42,977 nucleotides of DNA, from positions 1 through 42,977 of IMG/VR virus record IMGVR_UViG_3300025687_000010, one strand, 5' to 3'. Position 1 is the stretch's first letter, and each line of letters starts with the position of its first letter. Below the pieces are notes generated by a model, which was not told the origin of the DNA, did no database searches, and saw only the letters and a list, made by a program, of their open reading frames with translations. The stretch comes from a virus. The position numbers were made by a program, and so were the translations under genes. Below, piece by piece: positions 6,417-14,658 of the stretch.

Positions 6417-6652
6417 AATTCCGCATAAATCCTGGAGATGAGCTGGTTTTGGAGTATCGGGGGTCGAGAGAAGTGGTGAGTTTCGTTGAGATCGAGGCGA
6501 TGATTGCTTCCCGCAGGCTTGCAGGCTTGCTGGGTCGTGATGTTGTCGTGGATTCCGACGAGGCTGTGGCATCTTCGCACGATCCTGTGAGTGATCTTGA
6601 TGGTGCTCCGGAGGATACTCACGGTCCTGAGGTCGAGGAAGGGCCCTTTTGA
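6413..6652 (+). CDS. Small acidic protein upstream of TerL (79 aa)
   Basis: Residues 1-48 look beta/helix mixed (KFRINPGDELVLEYRG...), and residues ~50-79 are very acidic (DSDEAV, EDTHGPEVEEGPF). It starts inside the stop of the basic 64-aa gene and its own stop overlaps the TTG start of TerL, so all three are co-translated. The strongly opposite charges of the two proteins suggest they might bind each other. No family recognised. Confidence 0.65.
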   Translation: MKFRINPGDELVLEYRGSREVVSFVEIEAMIASRRLAGLLGRDVVVDSDEAVASSHDPVSDLDGAPEDTHGPEVEEGPF

Positions 6653-8061
6653 GCTCACCTGACGGCAAGGTGATCTGGACGCCTCAGCCTGGGCCCCAGA
6701 CGGCGTTTTTGATGTGTCCGTACAAGGAGGTTTTGTACGGTGGTGCGGCTGGTGGCGGTAAGAGTGACGCGTTGATCGGTGATTTTTCGGCTGGGGTCGA
6801 GCAGTTTGGTGGTGCGTGGCATGGTGTGTTGGCGCGCCGGAGTTATCCTCAGTTGGCTGAGATCGAGAAGCGCTGTCTGGAGATATTTGGCCCTCATTAC
6901 GGGAGTGACAGCTACCGTCGGAGCACGAAAACGTGGTGGTTTCGGACTGAGAAGGGCCTCAGTAGCCTCAAATTGGCGAGTATTGACGATGATATCAAGG
7001 TTTTAGACCATCAGGGTCAGCAGTACTCGTGGATCGGGATGGACGAGGCGACTCAGTGGCCGGATGACGGCGTTCTTGAGTATCTGCGCACGAGAACGCG
7101 TTCTCCCAAGGGTAGCCCTACGTATATCCGGCTGACTGCGAACCCTGGCGGCGTGGGGCATGACTGGGTCAAGCGGAGGTTCCGCATCGGTGAGGTCGAG
7201 CCCATGCAGGGGTTCGAGTTCAGGGACAGCAAGGGTAATGCGTTCAGGAGGGTGTTTATCCCCGCTAAGCTGAGCGATAACATTATCCTCATGAAGAACG
7301 ATCCGGCGTATGAGGGCATGCTCGATGGGATTGCCGACCCCGTCTTGAGGCGCGCTCTTCGTGATGGGGACTGGGATATCGCCGCTGGGGCCGCCTTTTC
7401 GGACTTCAACAAGGATGTCCATGTCCAGGAGTTTGAGGTTCCGCCTGGGGTCAGGCTCTGGAGGTCCTGCGACTGGGGCTACGACCGGCCTTACGGGTGC
7501 ATCTGGTTCTTTGAGAACTTCGATGGGGTCGTTCATATCCCGAACGAGCTCTACGGAATGGGCGCAAAGCCCAATGTTGGGGTCAGGCACGCCCCCGATC
7601 TGGTGGCTGATAAGATCGCTGAGATCGAACTGCGCAACCAGTGGGAGGTCTACGAGGCGTATCTCGACCCCCAGTGCTGGGCCCAGGAGGGCGGCGAGAC
7701 GATTTTTCAGATGCTGGGCGGCCACAAGATGCGCTGGCGCCCCTGGCCGAAGGGGCCCGGGAGCAGGTACATCCAGAAACAGTTGGTACATAAGTACTTG
7801 CAGATCACCAACGGTGAGCCCCGAATCAAGATACACCCCCGATGCAAGCACCTGATCCGCACCATGATCTCACTGCCACTGGACCGCAGGAACCCAGAGG
7901 ACGTTGATACCCACGCCGAGGACCATCTTTACGATGCACTCAGGGGCGGCCTGTCCGGGCACCGTCCTCAGCCCAGGCGCAACGCTAATCGGAATATCCT
8001 CATGGATTACGACGACGACGCGAGGATGGGCGAGCCCAGGATGAGCTATGGCTCATGGTAG
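6649..8061 (+). CDS. terL: Terminase large subunit (470 aa)
   Basis: This is the ATPase and nuclease that drives DNA into the prohead and cuts the concatemer. Walker A GGAAGGGKS is at residues 31-39 and Walker B IGMDEATQW has D132 and E133. The C-terminal RNase-H-like nuclease shows acidic residues D275 (CDWGYD), D340 (YLDPQ) and D425/D429 (AEDHLYDAL). Length and motif order are normal for the family. The TTG start overlaps the preceding stop and follows GAGGAAGGG. The stop overlaps the ATG of the next gene. Confidence 0.95.
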   Translation: MSSPDGKVIWTPQPGPQTAFLMCPYKEVLYGGAAGGGKSDALIGDFSAGVEQFGGAWHGVLARRSYPQLAEIEKRCLEIFGPHYGSDSYRRSTKTWWFRTEKGLSSLKLASIDDDIKVLDHQGQQYSWIGMDEATQWPDDGVLEYLRTRTRSPKGSPTYIRLTANPGGVGHDWVKRRFRIGEVEPMQGFEFRDSKGNAFRRVFIPAKLSDNIILMKNDPAYEGMLDGIADPVLRRALRDGDWDIAAGAAFSDFNKDVHVQEFEVPPGVRLWRSCDWGYDRPYGCIWFFENFDGVVHIPNELYGMGAKPNVGVRHAPDLVADKIAEIELRNQWEVYEAYLDPQCWAQEGGETIFQMLGGHKMRWRPWPKGPGSRYIQKQLVHKYLQITNGEPRIKIHPRCKHLIRTMISLPLDRRNPEDVDTHAEDHLYDALRGGLSGHRPQPRRNANRNILMDYDDDARMGEPRMSYGSW

Positions 8062-8558
8062 GCGGCAACTGCGGCGGGACTTGGCGTGTGGAGAAGGACA
8101 AAAAGACCGGCGGCTACAGGGTTTGCACCATGCATTCCAGCAAAGACCGGGCTCACCGCTGGAAGCTCTCTCACGCTAATGAGGTCGCCGATTACAAAAA
8201 CATGGGCTGGAAGCCCCCTCAGGAGCGAAAGCAGTGCATCCGGGACCTCCACGCGGCCAAGCTGATTAACACCGGATCGGGCAAAAGACCTTGGCAGGTA
8301 GTCACTTGCAAGCACGGGGTCGTTCTCAGGAAGTTCAAGATCAAGTTCAAGGCCGTCTGGTGGCTCCAGAAGTACCAGAAGTGGCGCGAGCTCAAGCTCT
8401 CCAGGCACAGTGAGTGGCGCGATGCCGTCCGGCTGTATCCACTTGAGAGAGAGAGCCTTGACAGATTGGTAAATGTGTGGTTGATTTCCGACCGAGAGAT
8501 GGATCGTGAAGCTCGTGTGGCGGAGATAGCAAAGAGGCTCAGGGAGGGCAGACCGTGA
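8055..8558 (+). CDS. Hypothetical protein between terminase and portal (167 aa)
   Basis: Unrecognised, very basic and Trp-rich. The N-terminal half has scattered Cys and His (GNCGGTW, RVCTMH, KQCIRDLH, VTCKHG) that could form a metal site. The C-terminal half is an amphipathic helix region (REMDREARVAEIAKRLREG). It overlaps terL by seven bases and the portal gene by four (GTGA), so it is translated with the packaging genes. It might assist packaging or bind DNA. Confidence 0.75.
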   Translation: MVGGNCGGTWRVEKDKKTGGYRVCTMHSSKDRAHRWKLSHANEVADYKNMGWKPPQERKQCIRDLHAAKLINTGSGKRPWQVVTCKHGVVLRKFKIKFKAVWWLQKYQKWRELKLSRHSEWRDAVRLYPLERESLDRLVNVWLISDREMDREARVAEIAKRLREGRP

Positions 8559-10474
8559 TTATTTCCTCCGCAAACGAACAGAGGGTCGTCGATTACGTCG
8601 TCTCTCGGTATCGAGAGCTCAAGGACGCAAGGAAGGTGAAAGAGGAAGTCTGGATGGAGTGCGTTCGCGCGTACTTATCGGACTTCTCTACCGTCTGGGA
8701 CACCCGAGCCAAAAAAGAAGGACGATCAGCAAGATACATCCCCCTGAGCTTCGACGCAGTTGAGACCCTCCACTCTCAGATCACCGCAATCACCATGCCC
8801 GGGAACCACTGGATAGGCATGTCGGCGTCAACACCCGGCAAGCTCAAGTATGACGACGAGGCCGCCGACGAGCTTAAAGCGTTGCTATATCAACAGATAG
8901 GGCGAATGGGCTTTGCTCGCCAGTACGACATCCTCGTTAAACAGTTGGCTATCGTGGGCAACGCTCCCTACACGGTCGGCTGGCGCAAAGAACGCGTCAT
9001 CGACTACCCGGCCTTTGAGGCCGGTATGGCCCAGTGGGAAATCCTCCACAAGAAATCTTGGGAGGAATACTCTGTGGCCATGGAGGAGTGGCAGAGAATC
9101 GCCAGAATTGCGGAGGCTTCGGGTCAGCAGGCACCTCCTCCCCCCAGCCTCGTTGCCCCGGAGCCTCCGCCCGCAGACGCCAAGAAGATTGCCTACAGTG
9201 GACCCTCCATTGAGGTAGGGGACATCTTTAATTTCGTGGTGGACCCGTTTCCCACCGACAATTCACACCGGTTGTGCATCAAGCGGTCGTGGATGTCAAA
9301 GGCCGCGATGTTGAGGATGGCCGAGAAGAACGCCTTTGGATACTCGGTCTATGACAACGTCGACAACGTCACGCCAAGGGAGCGCAGGACCGCGCGGGAT
9401 GAGTCCCACCTCAACGAGTCCTACCTCGCATTCGGGTTACAAGTGCCTGAGGCGCAACAGGTTGATGTTCTTGAGGCGTGGGGAACAATGGAAATCCCGG
9501 GCGGGTCACTGGACGGGCGCTCTACGTTCGTCGGGTTCTGCGCATGCGTTGCAAACGAATCCACCCTCGTAAGGTTCGAGCCAACCTTCCTGTGGTCCGG
9601 CGAAACACCGGTACGCCTTGCTACCTACCGTGACGTACCTGGACAGGTCTATGGCATCGGCGCCCTCGAACCAGCTCTCGGGCTGGCCGATCTCGCCAAT
9701 GTCAGGGCCAACCAGAACGTCGACGTTGTCTCTTTTGCTCTGAGTCCCGAATACAAGGCCGTCGATGACGGCATTATCGCCAAGACTCTCAAGAGCGCCC
9801 CCGCGAAAGTTCACATGGTCGGGGACATAAACAATCTTGTGCCCATTGAGAAGAACCTCACTGGGTTGCAGTTGTCCATGCAGGACTTGGTCTTACTCAA
9901 GAACGAGTTCAAGATGGTCACTAAGAGTGGCTCTCCGCTCTCAGGCGACAGCCGTGAGAGCGCCACCAAGACCAAGACCGACAGCATGGTTCTCGGCACC
10001 GACATCGGGAAGGTCGCCGAGCACATCGAAACCACCGTGCTTCGTGAGATCGTAGACCTCTTCGTGCAGTTGAACTGCCAGTACATCACGAAGCCAGAGG
10101 CCGCTCGCTCGCTCCAGAAGGGGCAGGCGAGCTTTGTATTGGTGAGTCCGGAGTCAATTCGGCGTGGATGGGTTATCTCGGTCAACGGGACCAGATACGC
10201 CACTGACAAACAGGAGAGAGCTCAGAATCTCCTGATGTTCCAGCAACTTGTCACCGGAAACCCAATGATTTTGCCCGTCGTCAACCTGCTGAACCTCATC
10301 AAGAAGGTCTACGAAGAGCTGGGCTTCAGCGATTCGGATGAGATTTTCAACGACGAGGCCAGAGCCGACCAGATTCTTTCTGAGATGATCCGGTTCGGTA
10401 TGCTTGGTAGCGGCGGAGCGCAGGGACAGACACCGGAGGTATCGGATGCTTCAATGGCGGCAATCGGGGGTTAG
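8555..10474 (+). CDS. Portal (head-tail connector) protein (639 aa)
   Basis: The portal is the dodecameric ring at the capsid vertex through which DNA passes. Identification rests on length, position after TerL, and typical podovirus portal features: an N-terminal helical region with RSARYIPLSFDAVETLHSQ near residues 50-68, a central region, and a long C-terminal helical part (SGSPLSGDSRESATKTKTDS, then a helix). A Pro-rich insert (QQAPPPPSLVAPEPPP, ~residues 192-207) is unusual. It starts with GTG overlapping the previous TGA. Confidence 0.88.
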   Translation: MIISSANEQRVVDYVVSRYRELKDARKVKEEVWMECVRAYLSDFSTVWDTRAKKEGRSARYIPLSFDAVETLHSQITAITMPGNHWIGMSASTPGKLKYDDEAADELKALLYQQIGRMGFARQYDILVKQLAIVGNAPYTVGWRKERVIDYPAFEAGMAQWEILHKKSWEEYSVAMEEWQRIARIAEASGQQAPPPPSLVAPEPPPADAKKIAYSGPSIEVGDIFNFVVDPFPTDNSHRLCIKRSWMSKAAMLRMAEKNAFGYSVYDNVDNVTPRERRTARDESHLNESYLAFGLQVPEAQQVDVLEAWGTMEIPGGSLDGRSTFVGFCACVANESTLVRFEPTFLWSGETPVRLATYRDVPGQVYGIGALEPALGLADLANVRANQNVDVVSFALSPEYKAVDDGIIAKTLKSAPAKVHMVGDINNLVPIEKNLTGLQLSMQDLVLLKNEFKMVTKSGSPLSGDSRESATKTKTDSMVLGTDIGKVAEHIETTVLREIVDLFVQLNCQYITKPEAARSLQKGQASFVLVSPESIRRGWVISVNGTRYATDKQERAQNLLMFQQLVTGNPMILPVVNLLNLIKKVYEELGFSDSDEIFNDEARADQILSEMIRFGMLGSGGAQGQTPEVSDASMAAIGG

Positions 10475-10718
10475 GTATGATTTCGACTTCGAGGTGGAGT
10501 CGATTCAGGCCCTGAGATCAACTGATGGTCTCAAAGTGATCCTCGCAGAGCTTATGCGGCGCGCCACTGCTGATACCCTCGTGGACGTTTCGGAGCCCTC
10601 ATGGGCTATCGTACGCGCCCACAAGGACGGCCAAGTCCATGGACTGCGCTCATTCCACTCATGGCTCGTGGGGCGGTTGTCTCATGAGCTAGAAGAAAGC
10701 CCGCCTACCGAGGCGTAA
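10446..10718 (+). CDS. Small hypothetical protein (90 aa)
   Basis: Unrecognised, mixed alpha/beta, with an acidic start (DFDFEVESIQ) and an acidic end. I chose ATG at 10446 because GGAGGT lies five bases before it; it overlaps the end of the portal gene by 29 bases. A longer reading from 10404 has no ribosome-binding sequence. It sits between portal and scaffold, so a capsid-assembly role is possible. Confidence 0.65.
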   Translation: MLQWRQSGVRYDFDFEVESIQALRSTDGLKVILAELMRRATADTLVDVSEPSWAIVRAHKDGQVHGLRSFHSWLVGRLSHELEESPPTEA

Positions 10719-10734
10719 ACACGGAGGCTAGAGC

Positions 10735-11448
10735 ATGACTCAGCGTGATGAGTTCAGCCAGTTCGACGAGACACTGGGTGGACCTGACGAAGGACAAGAG
10801 GCGAACCCACCTCGGGAAGAACAGGAAGAGCAGAAGGCAGAATCAGGCGTCGACAAGCGGATTTCCGACCTCACGCGAGAGCGTAACGAGGCCGTCAAGA
10901 TGCGGGACGAGGCCATTCGCAAGATGCTCGAAGGGGCGCCCACGCGCGCACCCGAACCTGATCCCGCTCCGAAGGAAAGTGACGACTTCGTGGCAGATAG
11001 CCTGCCGGAAGACACTGACCCGGAGGTCGCCGATGTCTTGAGACCAGTTCTTGCGGCCCACGAGGCCAGGATCAGGCGTGAGTTCGAAGCCCGCTACGGC
11101 CCGGCGATCACCCGGGTTGAGCGTGACCAGAACATCGAGCTCATTGAGACCAGGGTCGAGGGGTTCCGCAAGGAGCTCATGGAAGACGTTGAGGAGATGT
11201 TCAAGGCCATGTCCCCGGAGGAGCAGGCCGAATACGACAATCGTCTTGGGATCGAGGCCCTCGCCCTCAGAGCCAAGATAAATCGCATTAATAGTGGCCG
11301 GGACTTCACCGACATGGCACATTCCGCCCCGAGCGGCAACACTCCACCGGATCGGCCGCGAGGCCCCAGTGAGCAGTCCGTTTGGGATATGCCAGACGAA
11401 GAGTTTGACGCCTGGATGGCCAAGATCAGGACCACCCCACGGCGTTAA
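10735..11448 (+). CDS. Scaffolding protein (237 aa)
   Basis: Acidic, highly charged and helical, placed directly before the major capsid gene, as scaffolds usually are. Residues ~35-65 and ~120-195 have heptad-like coiled-coil patterns (RISDLTRERNEAVKMRDE; ELMEDVEEMFKAMSPEEQ). The centre and C-terminal region are Pro-rich. It would direct prohead assembly and then leave or be degraded. No protease motif is visible. Confidence 0.8.
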   Translation: MTQRDEFSQFDETLGGPDEGQEANPPREEQEEQKAESGVDKRISDLTRERNEAVKMRDEAIRKMLEGAPTRAPEPDPAPKESDDFVADSLPEDTDPEVADVLRPVLAAHEARIRREFEARYGPAITRVERDQNIELIETRVEGFRKELMEDVEEMFKAMSPEEQAEYDNRLGIEALALRAKINRINSGRDFTDMAHSAPSGNTPPDRPRGPSEQSVWDMPDEEFDAWMAKIRTTPRR

Positions 11449-11463
11449 CAGGAGGATACAAAC

Positions 11464-12492
11464 ATGGCGGCAACCGTTCAGACCATCGACTATTTTGCCA
11501 CTGGTGATGGCAATCACGCTTCGAGCGACACTCTCCCAAGTGTAACTCGTGGCGTATACAATCGCTCGCTCCTGAAGCGAGCCCAGCCCGAGCTCGTTCA
11601 CCAGCAGTTCGGGATGCAACACCCCTTGGGCATGCGCAAGGGCCAGAGCATGGTCTTCCGGCGCTACGAGAAGCTGGATCAGGCAACCATCCCCCTGAGC
11701 GAAGGCGTGACCCCCGACGGGACCTCGCTGGTCAAGCGCGACTACGTGGCTACCATCAAGCAGTATGGTAACTACGTGATCGTCTCCGACTTCGTGGACA
11801 TGACCCATGTCGACCCCATCATTCAGCAGAGCGTGGAGCTCATGGGTGAGAACATGGGTGAGACCATGGACTCCGTCTACCGCGAGTACCTCGTCACTGG
11901 TACCAGCGTGGCCTACGCTGGCACCGGGAACTCGGCCGTCGGCGACATCGCCACCGGTGATGTGCTGACCTCGACGCTGTTCGACACCGTCATCAGCGCC
12001 CTCAAGGGTGCCGACGCCAAGGTGTTCCAGCCTCAGATCAGCGGTTCGACCCGTGTCAATACCTACCCGGTCGCCAAGAGTTTCTGGGCGATCATCCACA
12101 CCGACCTGGAGGGCTCGTTCTACAACACGACCAACTTCCCGGTCAGCGGCATGAACAAGTTCGTGCCCGTGGAGCAGTACGCCAACGCTGACGGCGTGAT
12201 GGAGAACGAGATCGGCAAGTACCGCCAGATCCGCTTCATCACCTCGACCAACGCCAAGGTGTACTCCGGGCAGGGCACCGGTGCCATTGATGTGTACGGC
12301 GTGCTCGTGTTCGCCCGTGACGCCTACGGCGTCGTGCCCCTCCAGCGCGGCAGTGCTCGCACCATCATTCAGCGCGCCGGTGGCAACACCGATCCGCTGG
12401 AACAGCGCAATACCGTCGGCTGGAAGTCGGCCGGGTGCGCGATCATTCTCAACGACGACTGGATGTATCGCGTCGTGGCCGCCGCCGCTTGA
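11464..12492 (+). CDS. Major capsid protein, N4-gp56 family (342 aa)
   Basis: The shell protein. The sequence matches the N4-gp56-type HK97-fold capsid family: VYNRSLLKRAQPELVHQQFG near residues 31-50, RKGQSMVFRRYEKL, TIPLSEGVTPDG, KQYGNYVIVSDFVD, and a C-terminal WKSAGCAIILNDDWMYRV. Length is normal. AGGAGG precedes the ATG. It is followed by a strong hairpin and two related small genes. Confidence 0.93.
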   Translation: MAATVQTIDYFATGDGNHASSDTLPSVTRGVYNRSLLKRAQPELVHQQFGMQHPLGMRKGQSMVFRRYEKLDQATIPLSEGVTPDGTSLVKRDYVATIKQYGNYVIVSDFVDMTHVDPIIQQSVELMGENMGETMDSVYREYLVTGTSVAYAGTGNSAVGDIATGDVLTSTLFDTVISALKGADAKVFQPQISGSTRVNTYPVAKSFWAIIHTDLEGSFYNTTNFPVSGMNKFVPVEQYANADGVMENEIGKYRQIRFITSTNAKVYSGQGTGAIDVYGVLVFARDAYGVVPLQRGSARTIIQRAGGNTDPLEQRNTVGWKSAGCAIILNDDWMYRVVAAAA

Positions 12493-12499
12493 CCCTAAC

Positions 12500-12519
12500 G
12501 GGGCCCCGCATGGGGCCCC
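12500..12519 (+). promoter_or_regulatory. Hairpin after the capsid gene
   Basis: GGGGCCCC-gcat-GGGGCCCC forms a perfect 8-bp stem just after the capsid stop. There is no T-run and TGGAGG follows, so it is more likely an RNA-stabilising or processing element than a terminator. Confidence 0.6.
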
Positions 12520-12537
12520 ATACATGGAGGAACTGAA

Positions 12538-12891
12538 ATGGCTCTCGTGACCCCCGTTTTCCTCAACCCGGCCCCCGGCAATGCCGTGGTCCTGGTTACC
12601 TTCACCGCCGACGGCAACGACGCCACGGTGCCGCTGGGCTTCAAGCCCACGTACTGCAAGATCATCAACAAGACGACCACGAACATGTGGGAAATCTGCT
12701 CCAACTGGACCAGCGGAGAGGGTGCCTACACTACCGGCTCGACCGGAGTGCGCACCGACGCGTCCAGTGCCCCGACGTACTACGACGGCGCCGCGGAGAC
12801 TGGTAGCGGGGACGGCTACGCCCCCGGCATCACCATCCCCACCGCCTTCCTGAACGCCTCCGATGAGGTTCTCATCGTGGCCTACAAGTAG
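12538..12891 (+). CDS. Probable capsid decoration protein 1 (117 aa)
   Basis: Small, beta-rich and Thr/Gly-rich, with no membrane segment. It carries TFTADGNDATVPLGFKPTYCKI at residues ~19-41 (split motif: an xGxD turn, then GFKP) and ends with a strand pattern DEVLIVAYK. The protein encoded next has the same layout (GFEPSAVEV; NNYVAILYR), so the two look like paralogues. Position right after the capsid gene fits a head surface or vertex protein. A strong hairpin on each side may set its expression level. Confidence 0.7.
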   Translation: MALVTPVFLNPAPGNAVVLVTFTADGNDATVPLGFKPTYCKIINKTTTNMWEICSNWTSGEGAYTTGSTGVRTDASSAPTYYDGAAETGSGDGYAPGITIPTAFLNASDEVLIVAYK

Positions 12892-12896
12892 GAGAA

Positions 12897-12916
12897 CGGC
12901 CCCCTTCGGGGGGCCG
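12897..12916 (+). promoter_or_regulatory. Hairpin between the two decoration-like genes
   Basis: CGGCCCCC-TTCG-GGGGGCCG is a perfect 8-bp stem with a stable TTCG loop. No T-run follows and a ribosome-binding sequence (GAGGAG) comes next. It probably protects or separates messages. Confidence 0.65.
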
Positions 12917-12934
12917 ACTCCATGAGGAGTTGAG

Positions 12935-13267
12935 ATGGCAGAAGCAACCCTGGTCAAGGACGGCAGAGGTCCGCGCAGTTCGATCTCTGTCTACACATGG
13001 TCCGGCGACACGAAGGGCGTGACCATCAACCCCGGGTTTGAGCCCTCTGCGGTCGAGGTCATTCGCCAGGACCCTGGGGGCACGGCGAGCATGCGTGTTC
13101 TCATGGCCGGTGGCATTGAGAGCGTTCTCGTTGGCACCACCGGCGCTCACACCGTCGGTGTGGCCGTTAACGTCACGGTCTCGGCAACCGCAGAACCGAC
13201 CGTCACCATGCTTGCCGCAACGCTCTCAGCGACCGGCAACAACTACGTCGCCATCCTCTACCGATGA
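12935..13267 (+). CDS. Probable capsid decoration protein 2 (110 aa)
   Basis: A beta-rich, Val/Thr/Ala-rich protein, with a Gly-rich centre (MAGGIESVLVGTTGAHTVG). It shares with the upstream 117-aa protein the order of an N-terminal strand plus SGDTKGV turn, a GFEP motif, and a C-terminal ATGNNYVAILYR strand. A duplicated head-decoration protein is the likeliest reading. GAGGAG precedes the ATG. Confidence 0.68.
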   Translation: MAEATLVKDGRGPRSSISVYTWSGDTKGVTINPGFEPSAVEVIRQDPGGTASMRVLMAGGIESVLVGTTGAHTVGVAVNVTVSATAEPTVTMLAATLSATGNNYVAILYR

Positions 13268-13308
13268 GCCGACACAGCGCCGGAGGGCGTAAACCTCGGG
13301 AGAAGAAC

Positions 13309-13773
13309 ATGGAGAAACTGAACGAGAAAGACCTTGTTGCCAAGGCAAAAGAGACGATGGCAGTCGACGAGGAGATTCGACGAGGACAGCTTGAGCCAGG
13401 GAAGCCCCTGCCGAGCAACGTCGTCAACCCCCTACCCGGCAGTGCCGGGCACTACTGCCTCGACCCCAACGGCAACTATCAGCCGAAGTGGATGAGCCTC
13501 CGCATCAACCGCACCAGCGAGGACATGCCGTCTCGCCAGCCGTTCAACCTCATTCGAGGCGACAAGGACGGCAAGCCGGTGCATCAGCGGTGGAACGTGA
13601 AGCTCGGCATCTGGGTCGACGTACCTCCTGAGATCATCCAGATCCTCGGGACGACAGAGGTCGAAGAGGTCAGCTTTGACATCAGGAACGCGAATCCGAT
13701 CACGGACGACGGGGCCCAGGTGGTCACCAAGCGCATTCCTCGTTTCAGCTACTCGGTGATGCCCTCTGCGTAA
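13309..13773 (+). CDS. Hypothetical structural-region protein (154 aa)
   Basis: Unrecognised. A helical, charged N-terminus is followed by a beta-rich part with a zinc-free layout (GHYCLDPNGNYQPKWMSLRIN; KLGIWVDVPPEI). ATG at 13309 is preserved by GGGAG six bases upstream. The alternative ATG at 13264 overlaps the preceding stop (ATGA) and would add 15 basic residues. It is the last gene before the head/tail terminator, so it probably serves the capsid. Confidence 0.7.
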   Translation: MEKLNEKDLVAKAKETMAVDEEIRRGQLEPGKPLPSNVVNPLPGSAGHYCLDPNGNYQPKWMSLRINRTSEDMPSRQPFNLIRGDKDGKPVHQRWNVKLGIWVDVPPEIIQILGTTEVEEVSFDIRNANPITDDGAQVVTKRIPRFSYSVMPSA

Positions 13774-13790
13774 CCGTGGACAAGTGTCTT

Positions 13791-13826
13791 AGGGGCTCGT
13801 TCAGCTAGGCTGTTGGGCCCCTTTTT
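13791..13826 (+). terminator. Terminator between head and tail genes
   Basis: AGGGGC (13791-13796) pairs with GCCCCT (13817-13822). An inner CAGC-TAG-GCTG hairpin sits in the loop, and TTTTT overlaps and follows the stem. It lies 17 bases after the stop at 13773. Read-through would let downstream tail genes be made in lower amounts than head genes. Confidence 0.7.
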
Positions 13827-13839
13827 GTTTGGAGGCATC

Positions 13840-14658
13840 ATGGGATTCTTGCTCAGCAATCCGCTCAGCGACATCGCCATCAGGCAACCATCGACCAAGA
13901 CGTTCGTCGAGGCGGTAGACAACCTGCTCATCTCCTGCGGGCACTCGGCTGTGGGCTCATTGCTTGCACCAAGCAAGCATACGCTTGCGGCCATGGGGGC
14001 GGTCAACAACGCGTGTGAGCGCATCTGGACGGCAAACCAGTGGGAGTGGCGCCACAACTGGGTCAACTTCTCCATGGAGAGCTCCGTCATGTTCTACGAG
14101 CTCCCGGCCGACTACGAGGAGTACTCAAGCGGCCCGGTGTCCGTCGGGAACAGGATCGGCCTGACCATGACCTCGTACGAGCATCTCGTCTCGGCCGTTC
14201 CGGACATGTACGACATGCCCGGGTACGAGAAGCTGGGGCTGGATGCGACCAGCGGCCTCGCGGCGCAAAAGGCCGCTGAGATCATGAGCGTCATGGTGGA
14301 CCGGAATTACCACGGCAAACCCACCCACTGGGGCATCAAGGGGCGGTTCATGTTCCTGTGGCGTGTCCCCGACGAGTCGTTGTACGACGACTTCGAGCTG
14401 GAAGGGCGGATGCTGTTCGGCTACTACCGGGCCTACAAGACCCTCACGCTCTCAGAGGATGAGATTCCCCTGCCCCCCGCGCTCCACAACGCCATGCACT
14501 TCCTGGCCCTCGGGTACTACAAGCAGGTGTTTGAGTACGCCGACTTCTCGGTCGACGAACAGCGTGGAGAGGGCCTGCTGATGCAGGCGCGTGCGAGGTC
14601 TCGCAGGATTGGGCCAGAGGACACGTATCCAGGATTCGACTACAGCGGGGAGCTCTGA
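13840..14658 (+). CDS. Tail adaptor (head-completion) protein (272 aa)
   Basis: Position after the capsid genes and before the nozzle, size and sequence fit the adaptor family (P22 gp4 / T7 gp11 type), which docks beneath the portal. Typical features include TANQWEWRHNWVNF near residues 64-77, a YELPADYEEYSSG motif, and a C-terminal helical domain with LPPALHNAMHFLALG. ATG at 13840 follows GGAGG; a TTG upstream lies inside the terminator. The last base of its stop is the first base of the next ATG (TGATG). Confidence 0.78.
   Translation: MGFLLSNPLSDIAIRQPSTKTFVEAVDNLLISCGHSAVGSLLAPSKHTLAAMGAVNNACERIWTANQWEWRHNWVNFSMESSVMFYELPADYEEYSSGPVSVGNRIGLTMTSYEHLVSAVPDMYDMPGYEKLGLDATSGLAAQKAAEIMSVMVDRNYHGKPTHWGIKGRFMFLWRVPDESLYDDFELEGRMLFGYYRAYKTLTLSEDEIPLPPALHNAMHFLALGYYKQVFEYADFSVDEQRGEGLLMQARARSRRIGPEDTYPGFDYSGEL

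Noticed and set aside
12500-12916. The two 8-bp G/C hairpins as terminators
   Set aside because: Neither is followed by a T-run, and ribosome-binding sequences follow immediately.
10843-12957. Long leftward open frame (704 codons) opposite the scaffold and capsid genes
   Set aside because: It is the antisense shadow of well-coded, recognisable genes; its product is His/Val/Gly-rich with no domain, ribosome-binding site or operon context.
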